DNA of 64,000 bases, taken from positions 1,008,111-1,072,110 of the forward strand of contig CAUYUJ010014327.1 of assembly GCA_963575745.1 (NCBI GenBank). Direction: 5' to 3'. This document shows, one piece after another, positions 1-11,300 of this stretch. How positions within the stretch are numbered: the first letter of the stretch is position 1; every line of letters starts with the position of its first letter. Made by a program: the position numbers and the translations under genes. A model generated the notes under the pieces. The model saw nothing but the letters and a program-made list of their open reading frames with translations. It made no database searches and had not been told where the DNA came from. Origin of the DNA: Prorocentrum cordatum (taxonomy: Eukaryota; Sar; Dinophyceae; Prorocentrales; Prorocentraceae).

Positions 1-228
1 TGTTTGTAGTAGGCGTCGGTATCTGTTGCTGGGTTGCCCATGGCTCCAAGCCGTGGGCTTTGTAGCGGGGCTCTGAGCCTGAACACCTATGTTTGCCCGT
101 GGCACAGGTTGCATGCAATTGCTTCCACTTTTCCATGTTTTTTCTTCCATCCCATGCTTCATTATCTTCCCATCCCTGTCCTCCTCCATCCTCCTCCACC
201 TCGTCCTCGCCCTCGTCACCGCCCCCCT

Positions 229-308
229 CCTCCACCTCCTCCTCCTCCTCCTCCTCCTCCTCCTATTCCTCCTCCTCCTCCTCCTCCTCCTCCTCCTCCC
301 CCTCCTCA
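229..308. repeat. (TCC)n microsatellite
   Basis: Pyrimidine-rich TCC run with few interruptions. It is open in several frames, which makes poly-Pro, poly-Leu and poly-Ser pseudo-proteins; none is a gene. The flanks (1-228 and 309-535) hold nothing I recognise. Confidence 0.95.
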
Positions 309-539
309 TGAGAGGAAGGGGCACGAGCGGCAGCTGCAGGCGAGGAATACGATGAGGACGACGCCTTTGAAAAAATGATGAATAATCAGAATAAGAAGAT
401 AAAGAAGAAGCTGAATACGAAGAAAACTAAGACAACGAAGAGGAATAAGGATACGAGACATAGTAATAACACGAAAAGACGAAACTGTATGATCAGGGGG
501 CGCGCGACTATATATATCTATATATATATATATACATAT

Positions 540-612
540 ACACACACATACATACATACATACATACATACATACATACATACATACATACATACATACA
601 TACATACATACA

Positions 613-644
<32 letters not shown>

Positions 645-645
645 C
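540..645. repeat. (CATA)n microsatellite
   Basis: About 25 nearly perfect CATA units, preceded by a short TA/CA run at 510-540. Confidence 0.95.
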
Positions 646-648
646 ATA

Positions 649-1150
649 TACCTATAGAACCCACATTAGAATCCACCTTAGAATCCACATCCACGCCCCC
701 TATCCACTTAGCACCCCCAGCTGTCATCTCAGCTGGTGACCCACATCCCCCCTTTCAGGTGGTTTCGACTCGACCAAATGTTGGAGCCCAGCTCGGGGGT
801 ATAGGGGGGACGTCCATCCTATAAAGAGGTGCGTCCGAATAGCCCCTGTGGAGGTGTATCCCAGAGTCCCCCTTCTGTTCTGAGCGGCAAACGTTTTGGG
901 GGAAGTCGGCGTCTGGGGAAGAGACATCGCCTGCGATATCGGCCCAGAATCGGCAGTGCATCGCCGACAGGTCGGGTGTTGCCCAAGGTGTCTGTATAGA
1001 GGCCTCCTTCATGGGTCCGAGAAGATGGGGTCGGAGGATCCGGCCGCATCACCGATGCATTGGCGACGTTTGAGATGCCTCGGCGACGTCGGCGTGGAGA
1101 AGATCGGGTTACGCATCGAGCTGCATAGGACCACATCTCTCAAGGCGACG
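649..1150. other. Stretch without recognised gene
   Basis: GC-rich sequence with no coding signal I trust. A short motif resembling GTGCATCGCCGAC at about 955-970 recurs near 2508-2520, so this stretch is probably also repeat-derived. Confidence 0.4.
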
Positions 1151-1151
1151 C

Positions 1152-1280
1152 GAGACTCGGGTTCGGAGGACTCGGGTTGGCCTGACGAAGGCGTCAAGAA
1201 GACAACGAGACCCAATCTCAGATTTGACGAGGGCCCCCGCTGCAAACATCCCAGGGAAAATGACCGTCAAATTCCAGGAA
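1152..1280. mobile_element. Element E, copy 1 (truncated)
   Basis: Shares GACTCGGGTT at its left end, the internal block GCTGCAAACATCCCA and a following ACCGTCAAA block with the copies at 17745 and 38804. The right end is missing where a half copy of element B begins. Confidence 0.6.
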
Positions 1281-1296
1281 TGGCTGTAGAGGAAAC

Positions 1297-1400
1297 GCGA
1301 CAGGGGCGGCGTTGGAGGCGCCGCCAGGGGGGGCCCAGCGCAGATCCAAGAAATCCGCGCAAATCGCCAAAAGTTTATGTTTGTCGCGTGTTTGTTCTTC
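1297..1400. mobile_element. Element B, half copy (right arm)
   Basis: Contains GGCGCCGCCAGGGGG, then GATCCAAGAAATCCGCGC, then AAAAGTTTATGTTTG, which is the right arm of the B foldback. The left arm is absent, so this copy was broken, probably at the junction with element E. Confidence 0.65.
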
Positions 1401-1615
1401 TTCGAGACTCGTCGGAAAGGATCTTCGAGCCCGAGCTCCAGCGAACTCGAGTCTTATGGCCATCCCCGATCCCAGCGAGACCCGATCCTTGGCGGCAGCG
1501 GGGCCACGGGGCACCGCCGAAGCGTCCGCGAGAAGGCCAAAGACAGCGAGTCTAGCGCTCCTGGGCAGGGCGGCGTGCACGCCGTGCCCCCGTCGGCAGT
1601 GCAGGGGCGATGGTG

Positions 1616-1789
1616 CAGTCGACCCGGATGGTAAGGATGCGCAGTAGGGAGGCAGGGGCCTCGGAGACCCATTTCCAAGCTTTTCGAGCGGGGCGCGGCC
1701 AACGAAAGTAGCCAAGGCTGGACCGAGGAGGCAAGGATGCGAGGGCACCCTTGGGAGGGTTGCCCATCCTGACCTATGCGGTTTGACTG
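1616..1789. mobile_element. Element D, copy 1 (mariner-like ends)
   Basis: Begins CAGTCGACCC and ends GTTTGACTG. The internal block TTTTCGAGCGGGGCGCGGCC is shared with the copy at 31555. TA is preserved only on the right; the left flank is TG. It is too short to encode a transposase. Confidence 0.7.
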
Positions 1790-1977
1790 TAGGGGGAGGC
1801 AGGAGGGCTTCTTGGAAGGAGGCTGCTTCTTAGAAGGCGCTGGCACTGCATCTACAGATGAGGCCCGCGCATTCTAAGAAACAGGGTGGTTCTAAGAAGC
1901 CTTGCCCCCTACCACTAACCCCCTCTGCGCGTGGCTGACAGTCTGCAGGGACAGGGCGATCGTAGAGGATCAAACAA

Positions 1978-2150
1978 CAAAATACACATAAACGTTTGGA
2001 GGTCCGCGCGGATTTCTTGGATCCGCGCTGGAACCCCCCCACGGAGAGCGCCAGGGACGGCGCCGGAGGCGACGCCAGGGGGGCCCAGCGCCGATCCAAG
2101 AAATCCTCGCGGAACTCCAGAAGTGTATGTACACGTTTCTCTTTAATCGA
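1978..2150. mobile_element. Element B, copy 2 (foldback)
   Basis: The left arm reads GTCCGCGCGGATTTCTTGG and the right arm carries its diverged complement around 2092-2120. Outer ends have ACATAAACGTTT and GTGTATGTACACGTTT. The arms can pair into a long stem. Confidence 0.75.
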
Positions 2151-2600
2151 GATCGGGGATGAGCGCTTATGATCAGCAATGCAAGGGCCCCTAACCCTTT
2201 GGCAGGGGACCTAAGTTAGGAGGGCCAGGAACATCGGGGATAGGGGGGCCCTTTCTGCAAGTGCACCAGGTCAGACTACCCAGGTGTATGATCCCCAGAG
2301 TGCGGAGACGGGGACGTGTGTATGATGGTGCAGAGTCCGGGGACTACCCAGATGTATGATCCCCAGAGTGTATGATCCCCAGAATGCGGAGACGGGGACT
2401 ACCCAGATGTATGATCGCCGTGAGGCCGCGTCTGCAGCGTGTTCTTAGGGTCAGGGGCTCTTCTGTCCTCGAGGAGCTTCGGCCCCAAGGAGTCGGCGGT
2501 GCATCGCCGACGGGTCGGCAGGGAGGCCCCCGACACTGCATCGAGCGCTCCCGGGCAGGGCGGGGTGCATCGAGCGCTCCCGGGCAGGGCAGGCCGGGCC
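2150..2600. repeat. Short tandem repeats, no gene
   Basis: TGTATGATCCCCAGAGTG-type units recur 3-4 times at about 2285-2420. At 2545-2598 the block CGAGCGCTCCCGGGCAGGGC occurs twice; a diverged copy sits at about 1553. No coding evidence. Confidence 0.6.
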
Positions 2601-2803
2601 GACCGTCCTGGCATGCCCACAGGCCTACCACGACATGCTCTTAGAACACAACGACGCTCTGATAGGAAAAACAGTGCCCTTAGAACATAAGCCCGACGTG
2701 CTGAAACAAGACAGTCTCGGCCAGAAGCGCTCTGAGGACACTTCTCGTGCAGACGACAAGAGGGTCGAACATGCTTTGGTGGGCCTCTGGGCGAGCCAGG
2801 ACG
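2601..2803. mobile_element. Element C, copy 1
   Basis: Left end GACCGTCCTGGCATGCCCAC and right end GCGAGCCAGGACGC are diverged inverted repeats. The interior carries the family's TTAGAACA-type motifs and ACATAAGCCCGACGTG. This is the most diverged of four copies. Confidence 0.65.
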
Positions 2804-2969
2804 CTTCGCCGCTGCCTGACACGCCGAGCCCCGGCCCGGCAGTGACCGGGCGGTCGGGTCAGATGGGCGCCTCGGCCTCCACGGCCAGGCCCCCACCCAA
2901 CCCACCCCCGCCTCTAGAGCTGACCGCCGCCCCTGGCGCCCCGCCCCGCTCGGGAGCGGCCAAGAGGGG

Positions 2970-3140
2970 GGTGTCTAAGAGGGGGGGGTGCAAATCATGA
3001 CCGGCGGCATGTGCGCGGCCCAGGGGGGGGGCAGGGGCGTAAAGAAACAAGAAGAGGCGCCATGAAATCTGGGGAAATATCATGGCCCACGCCATGATAT
3101 CCAACCCCTCCTAGTCATCACCCCCCTCTTTTCCGCCCCC
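2970..3140. mobile_element. Element M, copy 1
   Basis: Shares with 18700-18870 a G-run, GCAAATC, CCGGCGGCA, GTGCGCGGCCCAGGGGG, TCATGGCCCACGCCA and TCATCACCCCCCT. The two copies are about 165 bp. Function unknown. Confidence 0.65.
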
Positions 3141-3710
3141 GACTGGCGCCCCGCCCCGCCCCCGGGGGGGGCTCTCCCCCGGAAAAAGCGCAGTCGGCCA
3201 CGGGCCCCCCCCGTGGCCAGAGGAGCTGCAGAGCTGCACGGGCGGGGACGCTCGGGAGCGGGCCCCGAAGGGCACGGGCCCTGGACCCCCGGGCCTCCCC
3301 CCAGGGGCCAGCTCTTCCTCCTGAGTACAGGGCAGTTTTTAATACATGGGATTTTTTAAATATAGGATTTTGAAACACATGATCAATTTACGAATAAATT
3401 GATGCATGAACTCATCGCTGTTTGTAATGCTAAATCCTTGCATTTTTAATACATGACCCGCACGCGGAGCATGTATTAAAAACGGCACTGCAGTTTTCTG
3501 AATCCTGGGGATGGTGGAGGGCCCCGAGAGAGCCCCAGAACGGCGAAAACCGCCAAGACCCGTCTCTTCCCTCAGGACCCCCGCTTCCTCTATGGCGGCA
3601 AATCCTCGGAATATCACAACCATCGGTTCGGGTCGGGCCGGCTGGAATCGGTGTCGCGTCGACATCACATCGGATCCGAATGGATCCTGTCCAGAAAGCA
3701 GCCTCGCCTC
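3141..3710. other. Stretch without recognised gene
   Basis: GC-rich to about 3320, then an AT-richer segment (3330-3500) with short inverted pieces such as ATGTATTAAAAACGG and TTTTTAATACATG around 3440-3485. No credible exon. Confidence 0.4.
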
Positions 3711-3711
3711 C

Positions 3712-3815
3712 TGCTGCTGCTGCTGCTGCTGGCCCGCCCCCATCTCGCCCCTCCTCCTCCTCCTCCTCCTCCTCCTCCTCCTCCTCCTCCTCCCCCTCCT
3801 CCTTCCCCCCCCGTT
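3712..3815. repeat. (CTG)n and (CTC)n microsatellites
   Basis: A short CTG run (3712-3731) followed by a longer TCC run to about 3812. Poly-Leu, poly-Pro and poly-Ser frames here are artefacts. Confidence 0.9.
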
Positions 3816-4797
3816 CTCTCCTCGTCCTCATCATCCGCCTGTCATGCCTCCTCCTGCTCCCCCACGTTTCCTCCAACGCTCCCTCATCTCCCCTCCCCGT
3901 TCTCCCCTCAGGAGGCAGGGTCAGTCAGCATGGAATCGGTAAATCGCATTAGAGAGGAGCGTGCGTCGGATCGGGCCGCATTGGCAGGAAGTTGAAATCG
4001 AATCGGGTCGGCGGCGCCAAGATACAAAACGACGCCATGAGAGCATTTGGCCGCATCAGATCCTCGGACTCGGAATCGAATCGGATCGGGCAGGGCGAAT
4101 CACATCGAATCGATCGAATCGGCCTAGACCCTTGACTGAATCCTCAAACCTCGAATCGCGATCCTCCATCCCCGCCTGGGCGTGCTCACGCGTCGACCAC
4201 GCGCCGTGGCAGCGGCCCTCGAACGTGTCCGACCCCACACTCGGACCACCCACGTAGATGCCGGCCGTGAATGTGGCGGTAGTAGTAGTGTCTGGCCGAC
4301 GGTGGGAATCGCAGCAGAAAAAAAGTGTCGACCAAGGGAAATGAGACTTACGTGCGAGGGCACGGTGGCCTTACGCGATGGCTCACGCGGGACGCTAACG
4401 CGACACACCGTGGAAAGGATGGCGCTTACGGACGACCACACGCGGGCAACCTACGCGCGAATATCGGCGCAATGGACTCCCCATATCCCCCACATCTGGC
4501 TCCCACACGTAGCTTGCTCTTGCTCATTCTCCTGCCAGCCAAGCGCCATCCTTCACGTAACGCGTGGACGCCCTCCTTCCCCTCCCCCCCCTGCGTCCTC
4601 CCTCGCCACTTTTCATCAGTCGCCACATCCGTCCCCCTCCAGTGCTGCCCCTCCGCACGTTTCCTCGCCCACCCAACACCCCGTCCTCCCACTCAGGTCC
4701 CCACTTCGCTCCTTCTGTTACTCTTCCCCCCTCCCCTCCTGCCCCCCTCGCCCTCCCCGCTCCCACCCCGAGCCTCCCCCTGCCCGCTCAGACTCCC

Positions 4798-4886
4798 GAC
4801 GAGGAGGAGGAGGAGGAGGAGGAGGAGGAGGAGGACCAGGAGGAGGAGGAGGAGGAGGAGGAGGAGGAGGAGGAGGACGAGGAGGA
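4798..4886. repeat. (GAG)n microsatellite
   Basis: Purine-rich GAG run. The 3820-4797 stretch before it is pyrimidine-rich downstream of about 4560 and holds no gene I can support; 4890-5390 is also unassigned GC-rich DNA. Confidence 0.9.
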
Positions 4887-5391
4887 GCAGGAGCGCTGGA
4901 TCCGAGTGGGCGCTGCCCAGCGGCGCTCCGCCCTGCACGGCCCCGGCACGCCCGCGCCAGGGGGGCGCCGCCGCTCTGGCGGGGCGCGCGAGCCCGCCGT
5001 GTGGGCGCGCGCATGCGAGGACCTCTGGTGCGGGGCCCTGTGGCCATCGGCGGTCGGCCCCCCCCCCCCAGGGGAACGGGTCGACCGTGCGGTCGGGTTG
5101 CCTCGCCGGGTCCGCCCTGCCAAATCAAGGGCAGCCTTGCGTCCTGTGTGGAGCGACTCGTGCCTGCTATAAGGTCGTCTTGGAACGTGGCCCTCAGGAA
5201 AGTGTTGTCCTGTCGCGCGTCCTCTCCAACCCAGCACGCCTGTACATAGGAACCTCGCAAGTGGCATCGCGCAGCACCGTCGATGCCTCGCGCTGAATAG
5301 GCGCCGTCGCTGGTGCATTAGCGCCGTCGGCGTGGAGAATGTCGCATCGAGCAACATCGCAGATGCATCGGCGATGGGGCGCGATCCTCGG

Positions 5392-5590
5392 GGATCTTCT
5401 GACCCGGGTCAATCCAGACCCGAGTCAGTTCGGCCTTGCAGAATCATGCAAACTCCTGCGAGATCCTGCATCCAAACCCGGGTCGGTGCGAAGGATCTTG
5501 CAAGATCCTGCAGGATCTCCCGCGCCCAAACCCGGGTCAGTGTTCCCCTGGCCCTGCAGGATCCTGCAAGATCTGGCGCCCTGGCTGACC
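5392..5590. repeat. GATCCTGCA-rich repeat P, copy 1
   Basis: Starts GATCTTCTGACCCGGGTCAA and continues with recurrent GATCCTGCA/TGCAAGATC motifs, ending near CTGGCTGACCC. The same layout recurs at 53599-53804. CCCGGGTCA subrepeats also occur. Confidence 0.8.
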
Positions 5591-5632
5591 CCCGTTTGCA
5601 TTGACCCCTGTCTCTGGAGCCCCGAGGTTTAG

Positions 5633-5780
5633 GTCGGGCATGCACTACAGTGGGATTTTCGACGAAAATTAAAAATAGTCGAGAAATATGCAAACATGGC
5701 TCAAAAATGCACAAAAAATCGTCCCCAGACTACTGTTTGACGATGCTTGAATATTCCTCCTGTAGAGGGGCATGCCCGAC
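5633..5780. mobile_element. Element A, copy 1
   Basis: Left end GTCGGGCATG and right end CATGCCCGAC are inverted. One extra base separates each end from TA (TTTA-G left, T-TAAG right), consistent with TA target duplication. Interior has TTTTCGACGAAAAT and ATCGTCCCCAGACTA. Confidence 0.85.
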
Positions 5781-5872
5781 TTAAGGCAAGGGGCTCCGAA
5801 ACTGTGCGTCAACGCTGCGGTGCCCCAGGGCGCGGAAGCGGCAAAAGCAGGACGAAGGCCATCGACAAGCGC

Positions 5873-6240
5873 GTTGCACTACTCGCAGAGTAGCTGCTCG
5901 CAGATGTGCAAAATTCGCCGCGGGGGATTCACGCTCCATTGCATCGAGGAAGACATGTTGCTGTTCTGGACGTTTGCGAGTACAGTGGAGGCCAGTCCAC
6001 AAGAAACCTTCCACCAGAGACCCAACCCCGAGACCACAGGACGGCCGCTGATGTTTGACGTGGGAACGTCACGCTTTCCGAAAAAACGAAAACATCAAAA
6101 CCCAAGAAAACCAAGGCACCCTGGAGGCAGGCAAACCGGGTGTTTCTTGGCATGGGCCCCCACTGTACTCGCGAATTGGTAATATCCACCGCGGGGGATT
6201 CACGCTCCATTGCATCGAAGAAGACACGTCTCACACGTCT
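5873..6240. mobile_element. Element G, copy 1, interrupted by F
   Basis: Begins CTCGCAGAGTAGCTGCTCGC and reaches GTTTGCGAGTA at 5982, where element F copy 1 starts. After F the text resumes TACTCGCGA. The block CCGCGGGGGATTCACGCTCC occurs on both sides (about 5917 and 6189), so the host segment is partly duplicated. Confidence 0.6.
5983..6165. mobile_element. Element F, copy 1 (TA-flanked)
   Basis: CAGTGGAGGCCAGTCC at the left and GGCCCCCACTG at the right are inverted and have TA directly outside on both sides, as in Tc1/mariner insertions. The interior has GTGGGAACGTCACGCTTTCC and AACCAAGGCACCCTGG. Confidence 0.8.
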
Positions 6241-6245
6241 CCACA

Positions 6246-6800
6246 CGTCTCACGCATCTCCATTCACGCTCCATTGCATCGCACACTTCTCACACACCCG
6301 ACCTTCCTCAAAGCGTTCGCTCTAGTTCTCGATACGCGAACCATAGCATCATGATGCGCTGCGCAGCTAAACAACGTATCGCTGGCGCGAGCACAAGTTG
6401 TCATACCCACAAAATCCCCCCCTCTCCTGAAGCGACCAGACTGACGCTCGTGGTGGAACTGGTATCCGTCACTTCCTGGGGCGAATCCGTTGGCAACACT
6501 GAGTTTGCAGATACACTGCGACGGCTTCACGTGATCTAGCGAATTCTACAGTGCCAATGCGAAGTCCCATACGAAGCTGCCCCTTATCAATAACAAAGGC
6601 GCACTCTCCCCTCCCCTGCCTCTTCCTCGCTGGTTCCCTCGCATCATTCTCCCTCCTCCATCGCCCCTCCTATCTCCTCCCTCCCTCCCGCGTCCAATTC
6701 CTGATTGGCGCTCAGAACTGAAAACGGTGAGCTGGAGGGATGGGTCGAGGGTGGTCAGAACGTCAAGAGGGTATGATGATTCGGCGAAGGACCAGGCGAG
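6246..6800. other. Stretch without recognised gene
   Basis: Mixed sequence with recurrent CACACGTCTC motifs up to about 6290 and a pyrimidine-rich part at 6600-6700. No coding or RNA signal recognised. Confidence 0.4.
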
Positions 6801-6803
6801 CTG

Positions 6804-7033
6804 AGGAGAGAGAGAGAGAGAGAGCGAGAGCGGGATATACATATATATATATATATATACAGAGAGAGAGAGAGTGACGGAGAGATAACGGCACAACGAT
6901 AAAGTAAGACAGGGACAAAGACACAGACAGACAGGAAGGGGGGGATACGATACACATCTATGTAGATATAAATGCACAGGGAAATGATAGAGAGAGAGAG
7001 AGAAAGGGACAAAGAGAAAGAGAGAGAGAGAGA
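6804..7033. repeat. (GA)n and (TA)n microsatellites
   Basis: GAGAGA runs at 6804-6835, 6860-6882 and 6988-7033 around a TA run at 6838-6860. Confidence 0.9.
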
Positions 7034-7048
7034 ACAACACAACCACAG

Positions 7049-7049
<1 letters not shown>

Positions 7050-7087
<38 letters not shown>

Positions 7088-7090
7088 CGA
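7050..7090. repeat. (CAA)n run
   Basis: AACAAC run that opens the first long repeat unit. Confidence 0.95.
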
Positions 7091-7877
7091 CGATCATCTC
7101 AAGACTGTTCGCTCTTACTGGCACGCGTGGTCTGCATTCTGTATACCCCAACCCTCGATACCCGCCAACTTCGTCTTCGATCGCACCTCCTTTCGATGGA
7201 AATATCTTCCTTGTCGGTCACTGACTACATGGCGAAGAACTCTCGAGCGAGAGCGCCGTTCCTGAGTTCGGGGGCCTCTCTGGCCAGGCCAGGGGTTCTC
7301 GGAATACAGATTGAGAAATATCGATCGGGAACCTTTGTCGCCGTGTCTGGGCCTCCACCAACTTGCCCGAATTACGAGAAAATCTCAAGCGATAGAGCCA
7401 CTCTTGAGTTCGGGGGCCTCCCTGGCAAGGGCCTCTGCGAATACATCTTGAGGAGGTATCGAACGAGCGCCCTGGTCGTCGTCCTTGGGCCTCCACCAAT
7501 CTGACTGAATCGTAAGCAAGTTTCGAGCGAGAGCGCCGTGCCTGAGTTCGGGGGCCTTCCTGGCCAGGGCGCTCGGAGGAAATCGTGAGGAAGCATCGGG
7601 CAGGATCCCCTGTCGTCGTGTCTCGGCCCCCGCCAGCTTGACCGAATTGCGAGAGCGCCGGGGCCTCTCTGGCCAGGGTGTCTCGGGGTGAAGAGTGGGG
7701 AAGTCTCGAGCGGGAGCCGTTGTCGTCGTAGATGGGCCTACAAGGGCCCACTTTTACGCTCAAGCCAACGCTCGAGCGGGAGCCCCGCTTTCAGAGAAAG
7801 TGTAGGCGGCGTCGACGCGAGAGCGCCCGGAACCGTCTGGAGATCAGCAATAATTATTCTCTAGAAATGAATACTCG

Positions 7878-7878
<1 letters not shown>

Positions 7879-7913
<35 letters not shown>

Positions 7914-7915
7914 GC

Positions 7916-7957
<42 letters not shown>
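7879..7957. repeat. (CAA)n run
   Basis: CAA run at the junction between units 1 and 2; reads as poly-Gln in one frame. Confidence 0.95.
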
Positions 7958-7958
<1 letters not shown>

Positions 7959-8587
7959 TTCATGTTAGGATTGTTCGCTCTGTTCTGCTCGCGCGCCATT
8001 CAACACGTATATCCCACACCCTCGGTACCCGCCCACTTCGTCGTCGATCGTACCCCCCTGGGGGTGTATCCTCCTTACCTGCCGCGTGAGTTTAGTGCAG
8101 CCCCTGAACCAGGGGAAGAGAGGACGGATGGAAGGCGGAGGGAGAACGATGGAGCACGATAGAAATTACCAGGAATGGGGCTAGGAGCAGGAACGACGTG
8201 GCAAAACTAGACGGGCAGATCGGGCGGGCAGACCCCAGCGGGCGGGTCGGGAAGGCGGGCCCGGGCGGCCAGGTCGAGCAGGCGCGTTGCTGAAGCGTGC
8301 GTCTTGCATGAATCGCGGGAAGACTTGGGCGATAGCGCGATTCCCTAGTGAATCGTGAAATCCACAGCGAGAGCGTGATTCCTGAGTGTCGAGGGCGCGG
8401 CGTGCGCGATTCCTGTATAAAATGTGAAGACATCCCGTTCGAGCGCTCGATTTGGGAATACATAATGAGGAGGTATCAGGCTGGAGCCGTTGTTGTTCCT
8501 GTTGTTGCGGGGGTCAGGGGCCCAGTTTGGTGACACCTCACTTCCCCTCGTGCAAAAAACAAGGTTCGAGCCCCGGGACAAGCACTG

Positions 8588-8695
8588 TAACAACAACAAC
8601 GGCAACAACAGCAACAACAGCACCAACAACAGCAACAACAACAACAGCAGCAGCAACAGCTACAGCAACAACACCACCACCAACGACAACAATCA
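8588..8695. repeat. Imperfect (CAA/CAG)n run
   Basis: Interrupted AACAACAGC repeats at the junction between units 2 and 3. Confidence 0.9.
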
Positions 8696-10207
8696 GTTTA
8701 AGACTGTTCGCTCTCACCTGCCCTCAGGCCGTTCGATTCGTATATCCCAAGTCCTCGGTACCCGCCTTGGGAGTTTTTGTCTTTCTTACCTGCAACGTGT
8801 ATTTCGTGCAGCCCCTAAGGCAGGGGAAGCGAGGACGGATGGAAGGAAGGGACAAGGGGAAGGGAGGAGGATGGAGCACGAGAAAGAAAGAGAGTAACAG
8901 GAGGGGGGCGATCAGCAGAATACACATGGCATAACCAGACGGGCAGATCGGGCGGGTCGACCCTATCGTATCTGATTATGGTTCTCCTCTGTCTCTAGTT
9001 TTCTTCTCGGGCGGGCCAGGAAGGCGGGCCCAGGCGGCCAGGTCGAGCAGGTGGGTTGCTGAAGCTTGCGTCCTGAACGAATCGCGAGGGATTCTCGGGC
9101 GATAGCGCGATTCCCAAATAAATCGTTTGGAAATCCAAAGCGAGTCTGATTCCTGAACATCGAGGGCGCGACGTCTGAACTCAGCTGCGAGCAAGTCCCA
9201 CGCGAGAACGCGATTCCGGCATAATGTGTGAGGGAATCCCGCGCGAGAGCGCGATTTGGGAATACACTGTGAGGAAATATCAAGCGGGAGCCGCTGTTGT
9301 TGTAAACCGGGAGCCAGGGGCTCAGTTTGGTGACACCTCACCTTCCCAGTATAAAACACAGGGCGCGACTCCAGGGAGAAGCACTGACATTGAAAAACAT
9401 AGTGTGCACCGGTGAGGAGATCCACCATTATTATTATTATTCAGGAATGAGAACTGAATACCAACACCAGCAATAGCATCAGCAGCAACAACAGACAAAG
9501 ATGTTAAGACTGATCGCTCTTACCTGCTCGCGTGCCACCAAACACGTATATCCCAAACCCTCGGTACACGCCCTCTCCTTCTTCGGTCGTAACCCATCTG
9601 AGGGCCTATCTTCCTTACCTACCACGTGTATGTCGTGCAGCCCCTGTAGCAGGGGAAGAGAGGACGGACGAAAAGGGGAGGGAGGAGGATGGAGCACGGG
9701 ATTAGCAGGAGGGGGGCTAAGAGCAGAAAGCACGTGGCAAAACCTGACGGGCAGATCGGGCGGGTAGACCCTAACGGGCCGGTCGGGAGCGCTGGTCCAA
9801 GCAGCAAGATCGAGAAGGCGTTTTGCTGAAGCGTGCGTCCTGCATGAATCGCGAGGAAAGCTCGGGCGATAGCGCGATTCCCAAGTAAATCGTGGGAATG
9901 CCAAAGCGAGAGTGTGATTCCTGAATCTCGAGGGCACGACGACTGAACTCAATTGCGAGCAAGTCCCACGCGAGAACGCGATTCTTCTATAACTTTAATG
10001 AAGTCCCGCGCGGGAGCGCAATGTTGGAATACACTGTGAGGAGGTAATTACCTGCATCAGGCGGGAGCTGTTGTTGTTGTAGTTTGGGGTCATCAATACA
10101 GTTTGGTGACACCCCACTTCCCCTACATAAAGAAAAAGAGTGCGAGCCCTTGGGGGGGGACTTCAATTGAAACCTTGCATTGGTTACACGGGGGATCAAC
10201 AAGACAT

Positions 10208-10470
10208 GGTCTGTAGAAGCGGGAAATCAACAACAATTTCAACACCAACAACAACACCAACGACGACAACCACAACAAACAAACAACACAAACACCATCA
10301 ACAACACCAACAACAACACAAACAGCATAAACAATAACATCAGCAACAGCAACACCACCAACAACAGCAGCAGCAACAACAGCAAAACCACCAACCAAAC
10401 ACACCACGACCAACAACAACACCAACAACAACAACAACAGCAACCGCAACAACAACAGCAACAACAACAT
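10208..10470. repeat. Long imperfect (CAA)n run
   Basis: Mixed CAA/CAC/CAG triplets. It is the longest CAA array and marks the broken fifth unit. Confidence 0.9.
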
Positions 10471-10768
10471 CAATCATTTTACCCGAACGCTCAGTGTTCT
10501 CCCCAGTGCCAGGGTTTTCATGCGACGCCAGCCAATACCCCCACTTCGTGGGGGGGCAATGCAAGCTCTACCAAACATCCACACGACTCTCGGGAACCAC
10601 CCACACCCAGCTTCCCGCCCTATGACGTCAGGACACTTCACTTCGTGGCGCGCGGACGATCGTGGATACTACACTGGCGTGGAGTACACACCCGCAGAGG
10701 TTGATCACTTGTTTGGGCCCCGCATGTGCCCCGCATGGTGCATTTGTTGCGTATGACATACATAGTAC

Positions 10769-10770
<2 letters not shown>

Positions 10771-10802
<32 letters not shown>

Positions 10803-10831
10803 AGACAGAGAGCCAGTGGAGAGAGAGATAG
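10771..10831. repeat. (GA)n microsatellite
   Basis: GAGAGA run. Confidence 0.9.
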
Positions 10832-10899
10832 AAAGTCTTGCGTTTGCATATGTTTTCGGAACATCGCATCTTGAAATTATTGAAATCACATTATGTTTG

Positions 10900-11300
10900 G
10901 CAGGATTTCGGCACGCGCGCGCGGCGGCCGCGCGCATGTGCACTTCGTGTCATTTTTTGCAAGGGATGGTGGCCCTCGTAGGCTCGCAACCGTTGTTGCA
11001 GAAGGTCGAAGCACCTGAAAAGGTTCCTCGCAAAGGCCCTTTTAACAGAAATGTTTAAAATCTGGTGGGTTTCCTAGGAATCCGCAAGAGCGCGCGGAAG
11101 GACATTTTGACAATTTTTTCTGAGAAAACCATTGGGTTTTTGATGTTTTTATGTTAAAATCGCTACGAAACCTAAGGTTTTGGAAGGATTTCGTCTTGCG
11201 CGCACGAATGTCCACTTTACCTTATTTTTTGCAAGGGATTCTTGCAATTTGATCAAGTAAGAACAAGAATTTTCATTTTATAGTGTTTTTTGCAAGGGAA
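10900..11300. repeat. Diverged direct repeat, TTTTTTGCAAGGGA
   Basis: The block ending CATTTTTTGCAAGGGAT near 10970 is preceded by GGCAGGATTTCGGCACGCGC; about 270 bp on, GGAAGGATTTCGTCTTGCGC leads to TATTTTTTGCAAGGGAT near 11240, with a third TTTTTTGCAAGGGA near 11285. The 11300-12025 flank is unassigned, with a CAA run at 11455-11490 and a purine-rich part. Confidence 0.6.

Larger units (their letters stand above)
7105..10480. repeat. Long-unit tandem repeat, 4+ units
   Basis: Diverged units start GACTGTTCGCTCTTACTGGC at about 7105, then related starts near 7969, 8702 and 9508, giving spacings of about 864, 733 and 806. Each unit has ATCCC..CCCTCGGTACCCGCC early, a stretch of GAGAGCGCGATTCC subrepeats in the middle, CAGTTTGGTGACACC late (units 2-4), and a CAA/CAG run before the next unit. 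A last CAA run (10208-10470) starts an incomplete fifth unit. Unit 1 differs, having about 140-bp subunits with CTGAGTTCGGGGGCC at 7245-7700. Confidence 0.75.
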
